Origin: Mesorhizobium loti | GTDB lineage: Bacteria; Pseudomonadota; Alphaproteobacteria; Rhizobiales; Rhizobiaceae | Reading direction: 5' to 3' | Assembly (NCBI RefSeq): GCF_001510895.1 | Contig: NZ_LPWA01000164.1 | Span: 1 to 64,000, forward strand | DNA length: 64,000 bases | In this document: piece after piece, positions 44,375 to 58,864 of the stretch | Layout: each line of letters starts with the position of its first letter | Numbering within the stretch: position 1 is the stretch's first letter | Notes under the pieces: generated by a model | Seen by the model: only the letters and a program-made list of their open reading frames with translations | Databases searched by the model: none | Told to the model about the DNA's origin: nothing | Program-made: the position numbers and the translations under genes

Positions 44375-47176
44375 TCACTCGGCCGCCGCCTTGGCCTTGC
44401 CGTTGCGTTCGGGCGCGTTGCCGTCCAGCGTGTCGATCAGCCGTTTGTGGATGGTGGCCGTGCGCGTCGGGCTGTCGATCTTCTGTCCGGTGAGGTCGGT
44501 CACATAGAAGGTATCGATGACCTTCTCGCCGAACGTGGTGATGTGGGCCGAGGCGATGTCGAGCGACAGGTCGGACAGCGCGCCGGTGATCTCGGAAAGC
44601 AAGCCCGGCCTGTCCAGCCCCTCGATCTCGATGACGGAAAAGCGGTTCGACAGCGTGTTGCGGATCTCGGCGCGCGGCTGGATGCGAAAGGCCTTGGCGC
44701 CGCGCTTCGGCTTGGTGCGCTTCTCGATCATCTCGGGCAGCCAGCTCTTGCCGGAGAGCACGTCCTCGATCAGCCGGCCGACGCGCTCGGCACGCCGCCG
44801 CTCGTCCTCGTCGCGGTCGAATTCCCTGGAGATCAGGATGGTGTCGAGCGCGCGCCCGTCCGAGGTGGTGAAGATCTGCGCGTCGACGATGTTGCCGCCG
44901 GCGGCAGCACATGCGCCGGCAATCACCGAAAGCAGGCGCGGATGGTCCGGCGCCAGCACGGTAACCTCGGTCACCGCCTCGAACTCGTGTGTCTTCACCA
45001 TCGTGGCCAGCTTCTTGCCGGCCGCGTCCGCCTCGCGAACGAATTCGGCGTGCCGCAATTGGTCGGGCAGGTCGACGGTCAGCAGATAGTTTTCATAGTG
45101 CTGCGCGACATAGCGCTTGCGCTCTTTCGCCGGCCAGGCGGAGAGTGCCTCGGCCAGTTGCTCGCGCGCCGCTGCGGTGCGTTCGGCACGCGAAACCTCG
45201 GAGAAACCGCCGGTCAAAAGCAGCTCGGTCTCGAAATAGAGCGTGCGCAGCAACTGCCCCTTCCAGCCGTTCCACACGCCTGGCCCGACGCCCCTGATGT
45301 CGCAGACGGTGAGGATGAGCAGCAGCTTCAGCCGCTCGACCGATTGCACGATCGAGGCAAAGTCCTCGATGGTCTTGCGGTCGTTGAGGTCGCGCGTCTG
45401 CGCCGTCATCGACATCACCAGGTGGTTCTCGACCAGCCAGGCGACGGTCTCGGTATCGGCCGCCGACAGCCCCATATGCGGGCAGATGCGCCGCGCGATC
45501 CTGGCGCCGGCTTCCGAATGGTCCTCCGGCCGGCCCTTGGCGATGTCGTGCAGCAGCACCGCGACATAGAGCGCCTCGCGGCTTTTCTTCAGCCCCGGCA
45601 TCAGCGAGTGCGACAGCGGATGCACTTTCGCGCCGTCGCCGCGCTCGATCTCGGCCAAGACGCCGATGCAGCGGATGAGATGCTCGTCCACCGTATAGTG
45701 GTGGTACATCGAGAACTGCATCATGGCGACAATCTTGCCGAAGTCCGGGATCAGTTTCCCAAGCAGTCCCGCCTCGTTCATACGACGCAGATTAAGCTCG
45801 GCATTGCGGTCCGAGGTCAGGATGTCGAGGAAGAGCCGGTTGGCCTCCTCGTCTCGCCTCAGCGACTTGTTGACAAGGCCGAGCGAGCGGGTGAGCAGCT
45901 TCAGCGCGTCGGGATGGAATTCCAGCCCATGCTTGTCGGCGAACCAGAACAGCCTGAGCAAATTGACCGGATCGCGCTCGAATACGCTGTCATCGGCGAT
46001 GTTGATGCGATGGTTGTCGACGATGAAGTCGGACGTGCCGGCAAGCTTGCGCTTGCGCCGTGAGAAGGTGAGGAAAATGCGGTTGAAGCCGGGCACGTGC
46101 TTGGCCTGCTCTTCCTCGAGGGCGGCGCAGAAGATGCGGGTGAGATCCCCGACATCCTTGGCGACCAGGAAATAGTGCTTCATGAAGCGCTCGACCGCCG
46201 ACAGGCCGGGATGTGTGGTGTAGCCCAGCCGCTCGGCGATCTCGCGCTGGATGTCGAAATGCAGCCGCTCCTCGGCCTTGCCGGTGAGGAAGTGCATGTG
46301 GCAGCGCACCGCCCACAGGAAATCCTCGGCCTTCTGGAATTCGCGATACTCCGCCTCGGTGAAGACGCCTTTCTCGACCAGCTCCTCGCCGGTGCGCACG
46401 CGATAGAAATATTTGCCGATCCAGAACAGCGTCTGCAGGTCGCGCAAGCCGCCCTTGCCGTCCTTGACATTGGGCTCGACCAGATAGCGGCTTTCGCCCG
46501 CCTTGGCGTGGCGCTCGTCGCGTTCGGCGAGCTTGGCCTGCACATATTCCGGCCCGGTCGTGCGCACCACCTCATGGTCGAAGCGGGTCAGAAGCTCGTC
46601 ATAGAGTTTGCGTTCGCCCCACAGGAAGCGCGCTTCCAGGATCGAGGTTCGGATGGTGATGTCGGTGCGCGACAGCCTCAGGCATTCCTCGATGTTGCGG
46701 GTGGCGTGGCCGACCTTCAGCCCCATGTCCCACAGCATGTAGAGCATGTATTCGACGATCTGCTCGCCCCAAGGCGTCTGCTTGTAGGGAAGCAGGAACA
46801 ACAGGTCGATGTCGGAGCCCGGCGCCAGCGTGCCGCGGCCATAGCCGCCGACCGCGACGACCGCCATGCGCTCGGCGGCCGAGCGGTTCTTGACCCGGTA
46901 GACGTGGGTGGCCGCGAAATCGTAAAGCGCCCGGATCAGCTCGTCCATCAGATGCGACAGCCTTTCGGCGCAGGCATTGCCGCCGCCATCCTCCTTCAGC
47001 ATCGCCTCGGCGATCTTTCGCCCCTCGCCAAGTTTGCCCTTGAGCAGCTGCAGCACGGCCGTGCGCGTGGCCTTGCCGGAGCCGTCGCCGGCGCTCGCGG
47101 CGGTCAGCGCCGTCAGGTCGCGGCGCAAGGCGTCGCCGTCGATGATTTCGTCGAGTTTCAGGGAGATCTTTGCCAT
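44375..47176 (-). CDS. glnD: [Protein-PII] uridylyltransferase/uridylyl-removing enzyme
   Basis: The 933-aa nitrogen sensor has an N-terminal nucleotidyltransferase domain (VGGYGRGTLAPGSDIDLLFLLP, near residue 110), a helical GlnD-type region, an HD domain with LLHDIAKGRPEDHSEAG for de-uridylylation, and two C-terminal ACT domains (EVTVLAPDHPRLLSVIAG and EGLDRPGLLSEITGALSD) that bind glutamine. It uridylylates PII proteins under nitrogen limitation and reverses this when glutamine is high. The ATG at 47176 is used; extra codons upstream lack support. Divergent from the copper ATPase gene. Confidence 0.95.
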   Translation of the reverse strand: MAKISLKLDEIIDGDALRRDLTALTAASAGDGSGKATRTAVLQLLKGKLGEGRKIAEAMLKEDGGGNACAERLSHLMDELIRALYDFAATHVYRVKNRSAAERMAVVAVGGYGRGTLAPGSDIDLLFLLPYKQTPWGEQIVEYMLYMLWDMGLKVGHATRNIEECLRLSRTDITIRTSILEARFLWGERKLYDELLTRFDHEVVRTTGPEYVQAKLAERDERHAKAGESRYLVEPNVKDGKGGLRDLQTLFWIGKYFYRVRTGEELVEKGVFTEAEYREFQKAEDFLWAVRCHMHFLTGKAEERLHFDIQREIAERLGYTTHPGLSAVERFMKHYFLVAKDVGDLTRIFCAALEEEQAKHVPGFNRIFLTFSRRKRKLAGTSDFIVDNHRINIADDSVFERDPVNLLRLFWFADKHGLEFHPDALKLLTRSLGLVNKSLRRDEEANRLFLDILTSDRNAELNLRRMNEAGLLGKLIPDFGKIVAMMQFSMYHHYTVDEHLIRCIGVLAEIERGDGAKVHPLSHSLMPGLKKSREALYVAVLLHDIAKGRPEDHSEAGARIARRICPHMGLSAADTETVAWLVENHLVMSMTAQTRDLNDRKTIEDFASIVQSVERLKLLLILTVCDIRGVGPGVWNGWKGQLLRTLYFETELLLTGGFSEVSRAERTAAAREQLAEALSAWPAKERKRYVAQHYENYLLTVDLPDQLRHAEFVREADAAGKKLATMVKTHEFEAVTEVTVLAPDHPRLLSVIAGACAAAGGNIVDAQIFTTSDGRALDTILISREFDRDEDERRRAERVGRLIEDVLSGKSWLPEMIEKRTKPKRGAKAFRIQPRAEIRNTLSNRFSVIEIEGLDRPGLLSEITGALSDLSLDIASAHITTFGEKVIDTFYVTDLTGQKIDSPTRTATIHKRLIDTLDGNAPERNGKAKAAAE

Positions 47177-47354
47177 TCGGCGGCGTCTATAGCGTGTTTT
47201 CGCGGCGCTGTGTATGGGGCGGACGAACGCGCCTGCATAGTGTGGGGAGGAGCACACCCGGCCAAATTTCCCAAAAATCCAAACCGGCCCTTGACCTTCC
47301 AGTTGCTGGAAGGACTACCTCCGCCTCAATTCGAGAATCCCGAGGCATTTGCTC

Positions 47355-49864
<2,510 letters not shown>

Positions 49865-49908
49865 GCGAAGCACCCAAATACGACATTCCGTTCAACAGGA
49901 GATCATGA

Positions 49909-50298
49909 ATGACCTTGGCCAAGAAGATCGTGCTGCTGCTGATGGCGGCGGGAATGCTGCTCGCGGTGTTCCTCGAAAGCGTTCCGGCGCAGTCCGAGGA
50001 GATGAAGCACGACATGTCGGGCATGGCGATGGGCGCTGACAGCCCCGCCACCGCTGCCTACAAGGCGGCGATGGACAAGATGCACAAGGACATGATGGTC
50101 GAGTATAGCGGCAACGCCGATGTCGACTTCGTCCGCGGCATGATCCCGCATCACCAGGGCGCGATCGACATGGCCAAGGTGGTGATCGCCAATGGCAAGG
50201 ACCCGGAAATCCGCAAGCTCGCCGAAGGCGTCGTCAAGGCGCAGGAAGCCGAGATCAAGGAAATGCAGGACTGGCTTGCCAAGCATCCGGTGAAGTAA
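49909..50298 (+). CDS. DUF305 family periplasmic copper-binding protein (CopM-like)
   Basis: The 129-aa protein has a signal/anchor helix at the N-terminus, then a Met/His-rich stretch (MKHDMSGMAMGA, MDKMHKDMMVEY) and the family motif FVRGMIPHHQGAIDMAKVVI. Such proteins bind Cu(I) in the periplasm. It lies 45 bases after the copper ATPase with AGGAG before its ATG, so it likely works with it in copper tolerance. Confidence 0.9.
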   Translation: MTLAKKIVLLLMAAGMLLAVFLESVPAQSEEMKHDMSGMAMGADSPATAAYKAAMDKMHKDMMVEYSGNADVDFVRGMIPHHQGAIDMAKVVIANGKDPEIRKLAEGVVKAQEAEIKEMQDWLAKHPVK

Positions 50299-50393
50299 TT
50301 TCCCGCATCGGGAATCCGGACAAAGGCGAGGCCTTCGGTCTGGATTTCCGGCCACGGCTGTGCTGCGATCGGGCTTCACGCGGAGCAAGCCCC

Positions 50394-51269
50394 ATGTCTT
50401 CCAAGTCCATGTCTTCCAAGCCCATGTCTTCTGAAATCAAAACCACCACTCTACCGTCCGGCGAGGCCGTTCCGGTGCTGGGTCAGGGCACGTGGAAGAT
50501 GGGTGAGGATCGCCGGCGCCGCGCCGACGAGGTCGCGGCGTTGCGGCTCGGACTGGACCTCGGCATCACGCTGATCGACACGGCGGAGATGTATGCCGGC
50601 GGCGGCGCCGAGGAAGTGGTGGCCGAAGCCATCGCCGGGCGCCGCGACGGGATCTTTCTGGTCTCAAAGGTGCTGCCGACCAATGCCTCGCGCGCCGGCG
50701 TGATGCGGGCATGCGAGAACAGTTTGAGGCGGCTCGCCACCGACCGCATCGATCTCTATCTGCTGCATTGGCCGGGCAGCGTGCCTTTGGACGAAACCGT
50801 CGGGGCCTTCGAGGCCTTGAAGGTGGCCGGCAAGATCCGCCACTGGGGCGTGAGCAACTTCGACACCGACGAGATGCAGGAACTGGTTGGCCTGCCTTCC
50901 GGCGGCAACGTCCAGACCAACCAGGTTCTCTACAATCTCTCGCGCCGCGGCCCGGAATTCGACCTCGCGCCCTGGAGCCTGGGGCGCGGCATCCCGCTGA
51001 TGGCCTATTCGCCGGTCGAGCAAGGCGTGCTGGCGCGCAACGCCAAGCTTGACGCGATTGCCGCCCGCCATAACGCGACGGCCGCGCAGATCGCCCTCGC
51101 CTGGGTGATGGCGCAAAAAGGCGTCATCGCCATCCCGAAGGCCAGCCGGCAGGAGCATGTCCGCCAGAACGCCGCCGCGCTCGACATCAAGTTGACGCCT
51201 GAGGATTTCGCCGATCTCGACCGCGCCTTCCCGCCGCCGACGCGCAAGCGCGGCCTGGAAATGATCTAA
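50394..51269 (+). CDS. Aldo/keto reductase
   Basis: The 291-aa NAD(P)H-dependent oxidoreductase has the AKR barrel motifs: GQGTWKMGE, LIDTAEMYAGG with catalytic Asp and Tyr, the Lys in LVSKVLP, His in YLLHWPGS, and GVSNFDTDEM. Substrates are unknown carbonyls. The N-terminal coding region is a tandem of three 15-base units, each beginning ATGTCTTC, so there are three in-frame starts; GGAGC lies nine bases before the first. It is 96 bases downstream of the DUF305 gene. Confidence 0.9.
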   Translation: MSSKSMSSKPMSSEIKTTTLPSGEAVPVLGQGTWKMGEDRRRRADEVAALRLGLDLGITLIDTAEMYAGGGAEEVVAEAIAGRRDGIFLVSKVLPTNASRAGVMRACENSLRRLATDRIDLYLLHWPGSVPLDETVGAFEALKVAGKIRHWGVSNFDTDEMQELVGLPSGGNVQTNQVLYNLSRRGPEFDLAPWSLGRGIPLMAYSPVEQGVLARNAKLDAIAARHNATAAQIALAWVMAQKGVIAIPKASRQEHVRQNAAALDIKLTPEDFADLDRAFPPPTRKRGLEMI

Positions 51270-51270
51270 T

Positions 51271-51373
51271 GCATGTCGCCCAGAAGTGTGCAGCGGTTCT
51301 GGGGCAACGACATGCATCAAAACAAAGGTTTAAAGCGCGTCGCCTGAATCCATTTCAGCGCGACGCGCTTTAG
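51271..51373. repeat. Two-module palindromic repeat after aldo/keto reductase gene
   Basis: The first module runs from GCATGTCGCCCAGAAGTG to ACGACATGC (51271-51315). The second has TAAAGCGCGTCGC mirrored by GCGACGCGCTTTA (51331-51372). The same module order occurs at 31023-31125. Confidence 0.8.
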
Positions 51374-51418
51374 CCGAAAACCTCGCTTCAAAAATGTGCG
51401 GTTGAAAGAGAGCAAGCA

Positions 51419-52227
51419 TTGGAACGAATCTCAACCGGACCGTATCACACGACCTACAAGGTGGGACACATCAGGGTCACGTCGCTGCGGGACGGCTATG
51501 TCGACATGCCGACCGGACGACTGCGCCAGCCGGGAGACAGGACATTCGGCGGTGACCTTCCTGCGCAGGTATCACTCGTCGACGATGCGCTCCGGCTGTC
51601 CGTCAACGCTTTGCCGTCGACGACGGTCATGAAATCACGTTGATCGACACAGGGTCCTCGAACGCCTGGCACCCGACGATGGGGTTTCTGCTGCAGGCGC
51701 TGAGCGAGGCGAAGATCGCCATCGATCGGATACGCACGGTTGCTTTCACCCACACCCATCTCGACCATATCCACGGCCTCATCCTTCCGGATGGTCGGGA
51801 CGGCTTCCCGCAGCTCGTCCGCTTGCTTGTCCCTCGGCCTGAACTCGATATGTTCCGGTCGGAAGCGAGATTGAGCCGCTTCCATGATCGAGCGCAGCCC
51901 TTGGACCCGGGACAGCGCCTGAGCGCGAGTATCGAGGCGATCGCCATCCCGGGTCATGAAATCGGCCACACCTGCTTTCGTGTCACGAGCGGCGGCGAAA
52001 CTTTGTTGATCTGGGGCGACCTCGTGCATGTGCCGTCGCTTCAGTTCGATCGTCCGGAGGTCGCATGGGAATTCGACGCCGACCAGGAACAGGCGCGGGC
52101 TGGCCGGTTGCAAATATTGGTCCTCGCCGCCGACAACGCCTATTTCGTTGCGGGAGCACATCTCGATTCACCGGGCGTCGGTCGGATTTCCCGAGCCGAA
52201 ACAGGCTTCCGCTTCGAACCCTTGTAG
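51419..52227 (+). CDS. MBL-fold metallo-hydrolase, frameshifted
   Basis: A metallo-beta-lactamase-fold enzyme of about 269 aa. The zinc signature FTHTHLDHIHG, the His in AIPGHEIGHTCF and the Asp in LLIWGDLVHV are present. The frame breaks near 51610-51613; one added T gives VNAFAVDDGHEITLIDTG and a normal MBL N-terminal strand. The start appears to be TTG at 51419 preceded by GAGAG, with low certainty. The substrate is unknown. It is convergent with the TetR gene at 52311, with a palindromic repeat between. Confidence 0.85.
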
Positions 52228-52230
52228 CTA

Positions 52231-52299
52231 GAGCATGATCCCGAAAAGTGGGAACCGGTTTTTGCTTCGCTGACCTTCGGTTCGGAGAAGATCATGCTC
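52231..52299. repeat. 69-bp palindromic repeat, left copy flanking tetR
   Basis: It begins GAGCATGATCCCGAAAAGTG and ends AGATCATGCTC, a well-known style of dispersed rhizobial palindrome. The other copy at 52902-52970 is in the opposite orientation. Confidence 0.85.
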
Positions 52300-52310
52300 C
52301 AACAAAAGAG

Positions 52311-52880
52311 CTAGATCTTAGCCGGTAGCCCAAGCCGCATCCGCAGTCGCCGCAATGCCCTTGAAAATACATCGAGGTCATTGGCGGCGCGGGCAAGCGT
52401 GAGTGCACCCTGGATGGCGGCGACGGTTTCCTCGGCCAGCTCGCTGGCCTCGCCCGGTCGATGTCCGGATCGCGCGAGCGCTTCGGCGAGACGCATGATC
52501 CAGCGGCCGAAATAGTCCCTTATTTGGCCGGCGAAAAGGTCGCGCGATTCATCCAGCGCGAAGGCGCCGATGAGGCAAACCCGGCGCCCCGAGCGGAAGT
52601 AACCGTCCGTCGCCTCGAACATGTGCCCGATCCCGGCCTGCGGATCGGTGCTGTCGCGCAAAGGTGCAAAGACATTGTCCTCGAACCAGCCATCGATATG
52701 GGCAATGACGGCTCTCGCCATCTCCTCCTTGCCGCCGGGAAAGAAGTGGTAGAGGCTTCCCTTGCCGAGTCCCGTCGCCTCGCCGATCAAGGCCAGGCTG
52801 GCGCCCTCATAGCCATGTTCGCGGAAAACTTCCGCAACGATCCCTAGCAACTGGTCGCGATCTGGAGCGATGCGCCGCAT
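52311..52880 (-). CDS. TetR family transcriptional regulator
   Basis: The 189-aa protein has a TetR HTH in the N-terminal part (LLGIVAEVFREHGYEGASLALI, then EATGLGKGSLYHFFPGGKEEM) and a C-terminal ligand/dimer domain with Cys and His (RVCLIGAFALDESR). It probably represses a nearby detoxification gene, perhaps the aldo/keto reductase, the MBL hydrolase or the SnoaL-like protein gene. The whole gene sits between two inverted copies of a 69-bp repeat. Confidence 0.88.
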   Translation of the reverse strand: MRRIAPDRDQLLGIVAEVFREHGYEGASLALIGEATGLGKGSLYHFFPGGKEEMARAVIAHIDGWFEDNVFAPLRDSTDPQAGIGHMFEATDGYFRSGRRVCLIGAFALDESRDLFAGQIRDYFGRWIMRLAEALARSGHRPGEASELAEETVAAIQGALTLARAANDLDVFSRALRRLRMRLGLPAKI

Positions 52881-52901
52881 GCGGGCTTAGTCTTGTTGTT
52901 T

Positions 52902-52970
52902 GAGCATGATCTTTTCCGAACCGAAGGTCAGCGAAGCAAAAACCGCTGCACATTTTTCGGCATCATGCTC
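52902..52970. repeat. 69-bp palindromic repeat, right copy flanking tetR
   Basis: Reverse-orientation copy of the 52231-52299 element: GAGCATGATCTTTTCCG at the left end and CGGCATCATGCTC at the right. Its right edge abuts the stop codon of the SnoaL-like gene. Confidence 0.85.
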
Positions 52971-53434
52971 TAGAGCCCGAGGTCCGAAAGGCCGGGATGG
53001 TCGTCCGGCCGGCGGCCGAGCGGCCAGTGATACTTTCGTTCGCTTTCGGCGATCGGCAGGTCGTTGATGCTGGCCACGCGGCGGCGCATCAGCCCGGCTT
53101 CGTCGAATTCCCAGTTCTCGTTGCCGTAGGAGCGGAACCAATGGCCGCTGTCGTCGCGCCATTCATAGGCGAAGCGCACCGCGATGCGGTTGTCGTTCCA
53201 GGTCCAGACCTCCTTGATCAGGCGGTAATCGAGCTCGCGCGCCCATTTGCGCTTGAGGAAATCGACGATCTCGCCGCGGCCTGAAATGAACTCAGCCCTA
53301 TTTCGCCAGACGCTGTCCTCGGTGTAGGCGAGCGACACCCGTTCCGGGTCGCGGCTGTTCCAGGCATCCTCGGCCAGCCGCGCCTTTTGCGCCGCTGTTT
53401 CGGCTGTGAAAGGCGGCAATGGCGGACGGCTCAT
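52970..53434 (-). CDS. SnoaL-like/DUF1348 family protein
   Basis: The 154-aa protein matches the DUF1348 group of NTF2-like proteins: MSRPPLPPFTAETAAQKARLAEDAWNSRDPERVSLAY, then SVWRNRAEFISGR, WTWNDNRIAVRFAYEWRDDSGHWFRSYGNENWEF, and a terminal HWPLGRRPDDHPGLSDLG. Family members are cone-shaped barrels of unknown activity. The ATG at 53434 follows AGGAG. It reads toward the TetR gene in the same direction, which may be its regulator. Confidence 0.88.
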   Translation of the reverse strand: MSRPPLPPFTAETAAQKARLAEDAWNSRDPERVSLAYTEDSVWRNRAEFISGRGEIVDFLKRKWARELDYRLIKEVWTWNDNRIAVRFAYEWRDDSGHWFRSYGNENWEFDEAGLMRRRVASINDLPIAESERKYHWPLGRRPDDHPGLSDLGL

Positions 53435-53525
53435 GAAAATCTCCTGTCGGTTCCGGTGATCGGCAACCGACATTGTACCGAGTGGTACAATGAGTCAATG
53501 GCGAGACTGACGGTCAAGGCTGAGG

Positions 53526-56264
53526 CTATTGCTTCGTCGCCAGCCCCTTGAGCCGGTAGAGCGCCTCCAGCGCCTCGCGCGGCGTCATCTCATCCGGATT
53601 GATGGCGCCAAGCGCTTCGCCCAGCGCATCGTTCTTTGCCGGCTTCGGCGCTTCGCGCTTTACCGCCACCGAAAACAGCGGCAGGTCGTCGACCAGGCGG
53701 TTGGTCTTGCCCGAAACCTCGCCTTCCTCGAGCTGATGCAGCACTTCCTTGGCGCGGGCGACCACCGCTTCCGGCAGGCCGGCGAGCCGCGCCACCTGCA
53801 CGCCGTAGGAGCGGTCGGCGGCACCCTTGCCGACCTCGTGTAGGAAGACGACGTCGCCTTCCCATTCCTTCACCCGCATGGTGACGTTGGAGAGCCGCGA
53901 CAGCTTGCCGGCCAGCGCCGTCATTTCGTGGAAATGGGTGGCGAAGATCGCCCGGCAGCGGTTCTTCTCGTGCAGATATTCCACCGCCGCCCAGGCGATC
54001 GACAAGCCGTCGAAGGTCGCGGTGCCGCGGCCGATCTCGTCGAGGATGACGAGCGCCCGCTCGCCCGCCTGGTTGAGGATCGCCGCCGTCTCGACCATCT
54101 CGACCATGAAGGTCGAACGGCCGCGCGCCAGATCGTCCGAGGCGCCGACGCGCGAGAACAGCCGGTCGACGACGCCGATATGGGCGCTCTCAGCCGGCAC
54201 GAACGAGCCGGTCTGGGCCAGGATCGCAATCAGCGCGTTTTGCCTGAGGAAGGTCGACTTGCCGCCCATGTTGGGGCCGGTCAGCAGCCAGATGGCACCG
54301 GCCTTTGCGCCGCCTTCGGGCGAGAGGTCGCAGTCGTTGGCGACGAATGGGCCCTCGCCGGAACGCCTGAGCGCCTGTTCGACGACCGGATGCCGCCCGC
54401 CGGAAATCTCGAAGGCGAGGCTGGAATCGACCGCAGGCCGGCACCAGTCCTCACTTTCGGAAAGCAGGGCGAGAGCCGACGACACGTCGAGCACGGCCAG
54501 CGCCTCGGCCCCGGCGCGGATGCTGTCGGCCTCGCTGACCACCTCCGCCGTCAGCCGGTCGAAGGCGGCAAGCTCGATGCTGAGTGCCCGGTCGGCGGCA
54601 TTGGCGATCTTGGATTCCAGCTCCGCCAGTTCCGTCGTCGTGAAGCGCATGGCGTTGGCCATGGTCTGGCGATGGATGAAGCGCGCCTTGGCGGCATCGC
54701 TGCCGGTCATGATCGAGTGATGGTTGGCCGTCACCTCGATATAATAGCCGAGCACGTTGTTGTGCCGGATCTTCAGTGAGCGGATGCCGGTCTCCTCGAT
54801 CAGCGAGCGCTCCAGCCCGGCGATCACTTTTCGCGACTCGTCGCGCAGCGCCCGCATCTCGTCGAGTTCGGCATTGTAGCTCGACCGCACGAAGCCGCCG
54901 TCGCGCTTGATCAGCGGCAATTCATCGTCGAGCGCTTCGCTGAGATGGCGGGCGAGCGCCTCGGGCAAGGCATTGATCGCGGCAAACGCCGCGGCGAGCT
55001 CGGCGGGCAGGGCCGTCGTCGCGAACAGCGCGGCGCTCGCGCCCGCCGCCTCGAAGCCGGCGCGCAGCGCGCCGAGGTCGCGCGGGCCGCCGCGGTTGAG
55101 CGCCAGCCTGGACAGTGCCCGCGGCATGTCGGCGACGCTTTTCAGGCTCGCCCGCAAGCCCTGGCAGAGCCTCGTCTCGGCGCGGAAGAAAGAAACCGAA
55201 TCCAGCCTTGCGGAAATCGCCGACGGATCGGTAAGCGGCGCCATCAGCCGGTCGGCGAGCAACCTTGCGCCGCCGCCTGTCACGGTACGGTCGATCGCCT
55301 TGAACAGCGAGCCGTCGCGGCTGCCGGAAAGCGTGCGCAACAGCTCCAGATTGGCGCGCGTCGCCGGGTCGATGAACAGCGTCGAGCCGCTTTCCTCGCG
55401 CTCGGGCCGCGACAGCGGCGGCCGCTCGGCCTTCTGCGTCTTCTCGACATAGGCGATGGCGCCCGAGATCGCCGACAGCTCGGCGCGCGAGAAGGTGCCG
55501 AAACTGTCCGGCGTCGCCACCTCGAAGAAGCGGGCGATGCGGCCGGTGGCCGACGCCGAATCGAACAGCGACGGCGGCTGCGGATTGGCGACCCGGCCGA
55601 TGACGTCGAAGACCGGCCGCAATTCCGGGTCGTGGAAGACCGGCTCGGCGACGATCAGCTCGCGCGGATCGACGCGGAAGATGTCGGCAAGCAGCCGCTC
55701 GGCCGTGGTTTCAGCCACGCGGAACGCGCCGGTTGAGATGTCGATCCAGGCAAGCGCGAAACTGCCCTGGCTGGCCGCATTGCCGCCCTTCACCCGGCCC
55801 AGCGCCATCAGGAAGCTCGATTCCGAGGGCGCCAGCAGCTTGTCCTCGGTGATGGTGCCGGGCGTGACCAGCCGCACCACGTCGCGCCGCACCACCGATT
55901 TCGAACCGCGCTTCTTGGCTTCCGCCGGGTCCTCGATCTGCTCGCAGACGGCAACGCGAAAGCCTTGCGCGATCAGCTTCTGCAGATAGTCGTCCGCCGC
56001 GTGCACCGGCACGCCGCACATCGGAATGTCGTGTCCCTGGTGCTTGCCGCGCTTGGTCAAGACGATGCCGAGCGCCTGGCTTGCCTTCTCGGCGTCGTCG
56101 AAGAACAGCTCGTAGAAATCGCCCATGCGATAGAAGAGCAGCGAATCCGGGTTCGCCGCCTTGATCTCGATATACTGCTCCATCATCGGCGTGACGCCGC
56201 CAATGGCTGGCGTCGACGGTGTCGTCTCCTGGGCGTCGGTATCGGTCGGCATATGCATGTTCAT
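53526..56264 (-). CDS. mutS: DNA mismatch repair protein MutS
   Basis: The 912-aa protein contains the mismatch-binding domain with FYRMGDFYELFFDDA (Phe-x-Glu equivalents near residue 46), connector and clamp regions, and the ABC-type ATPase with Walker A TGPNMGGKSTFLRQ, Walker B VILDEIGRGTATFDG and the ATHFHEM switch. It recognises mismatches and recruits MutL. The ATG is at 56264. It is divergent from maeB, with a 241-base gap holding no recognised signal. Confidence 0.95.
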   Translation of the reverse strand: MNMHMPTDTDAQETTPSTPAIGGVTPMMEQYIEIKAANPDSLLFYRMGDFYELFFDDAEKASQALGIVLTKRGKHQGHDIPMCGVPVHAADDYLQKLIAQGFRVAVCEQIEDPAEAKKRGSKSVVRRDVVRLVTPGTITEDKLLAPSESSFLMALGRVKGGNAASQGSFALAWIDISTGAFRVAETTAERLLADIFRVDPRELIVAEPVFHDPELRPVFDVIGRVANPQPPSLFDSASATGRIARFFEVATPDSFGTFSRAELSAISGAIAYVEKTQKAERPPLSRPEREESGSTLFIDPATRANLELLRTLSGSRDGSLFKAIDRTVTGGGARLLADRLMAPLTDPSAISARLDSVSFFRAETRLCQGLRASLKSVADMPRALSRLALNRGGPRDLGALRAGFEAAGASAALFATTALPAELAAAFAAINALPEALARHLSEALDDELPLIKRDGGFVRSSYNAELDEMRALRDESRKVIAGLERSLIEETGIRSLKIRHNNVLGYYIEVTANHHSIMTGSDAAKARFIHRQTMANAMRFTTTELAELESKIANAADRALSIELAAFDRLTAEVVSEADSIRAGAEALAVLDVSSALALLSESEDWCRPAVDSSLAFEISGGRHPVVEQALRRSGEGPFVANDCDLSPEGGAKAGAIWLLTGPNMGGKSTFLRQNALIAILAQTGSFVPAESAHIGVVDRLFSRVGASDDLARGRSTFMVEMVETAAILNQAGERALVILDEIGRGTATFDGLSIAWAAVEYLHEKNRCRAIFATHFHEMTALAGKLSRLSNVTMRVKEWEGDVVFLHEVGKGAADRSYGVQVARLAGLPEAVVARAKEVLHQLEEGEVSGKTNRLVDDLPLFSVAVKREAPKPAKNDALGEALGAINPDEMTPREALEALYRLKGLATKQ

Positions 56265-56505
56265 GCCAAGACGCTAGCAGATGTGGCAGTGCGGTTTAAT
56301 GCCGGGCGCTCGAAAAGCAGGGGAAAGCGCGAGCCATGCTGCCAGCCGGCCGCCATTCGGGCCGCGCATTGCTTGGTCCTGTCCGCGTTGAAGCAGCTTT
56401 GCGTGGCTTGTCGGTTTACAGCGGTTGCGTGTAGCCTTAATCCGGGATCCATAAGGAAGCACCCGTCCCAAGCGGTGCCGCACAGGCGAGGAAATCAAGA
56501 GCATC

Positions 56506-58783
<2,278 letters not shown>

Positions 58784-58817
58784 GGATCGGCTCTGTGACG
58801 GTTGGCAGTGACAAAAA

Positions 58818-58846
58818 AAGCCCGCGGCGGTGCCGCGGGCTTTTCA
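58818..58846. terminator. Intrinsic terminator shared by maeB and porin
   Basis: AAAAAAAGCCCGCGG / CCGCGGGCTTTT forms a stem with A and T tracts on both sides. It lies between the convergent maeB and porin genes and can serve both. Confidence 0.9.
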
Positions 58847-58864
58847 TTAGGGGCAGGGATTCGA

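Noticed and set aside
42614..46063. Very long plus-strand frame (1149 codons)
   Set aside because: It is antisense to murJ and glnD, rich in Arg, His and Gln with no domain pattern, and is a by-product of high-GC codon usage.
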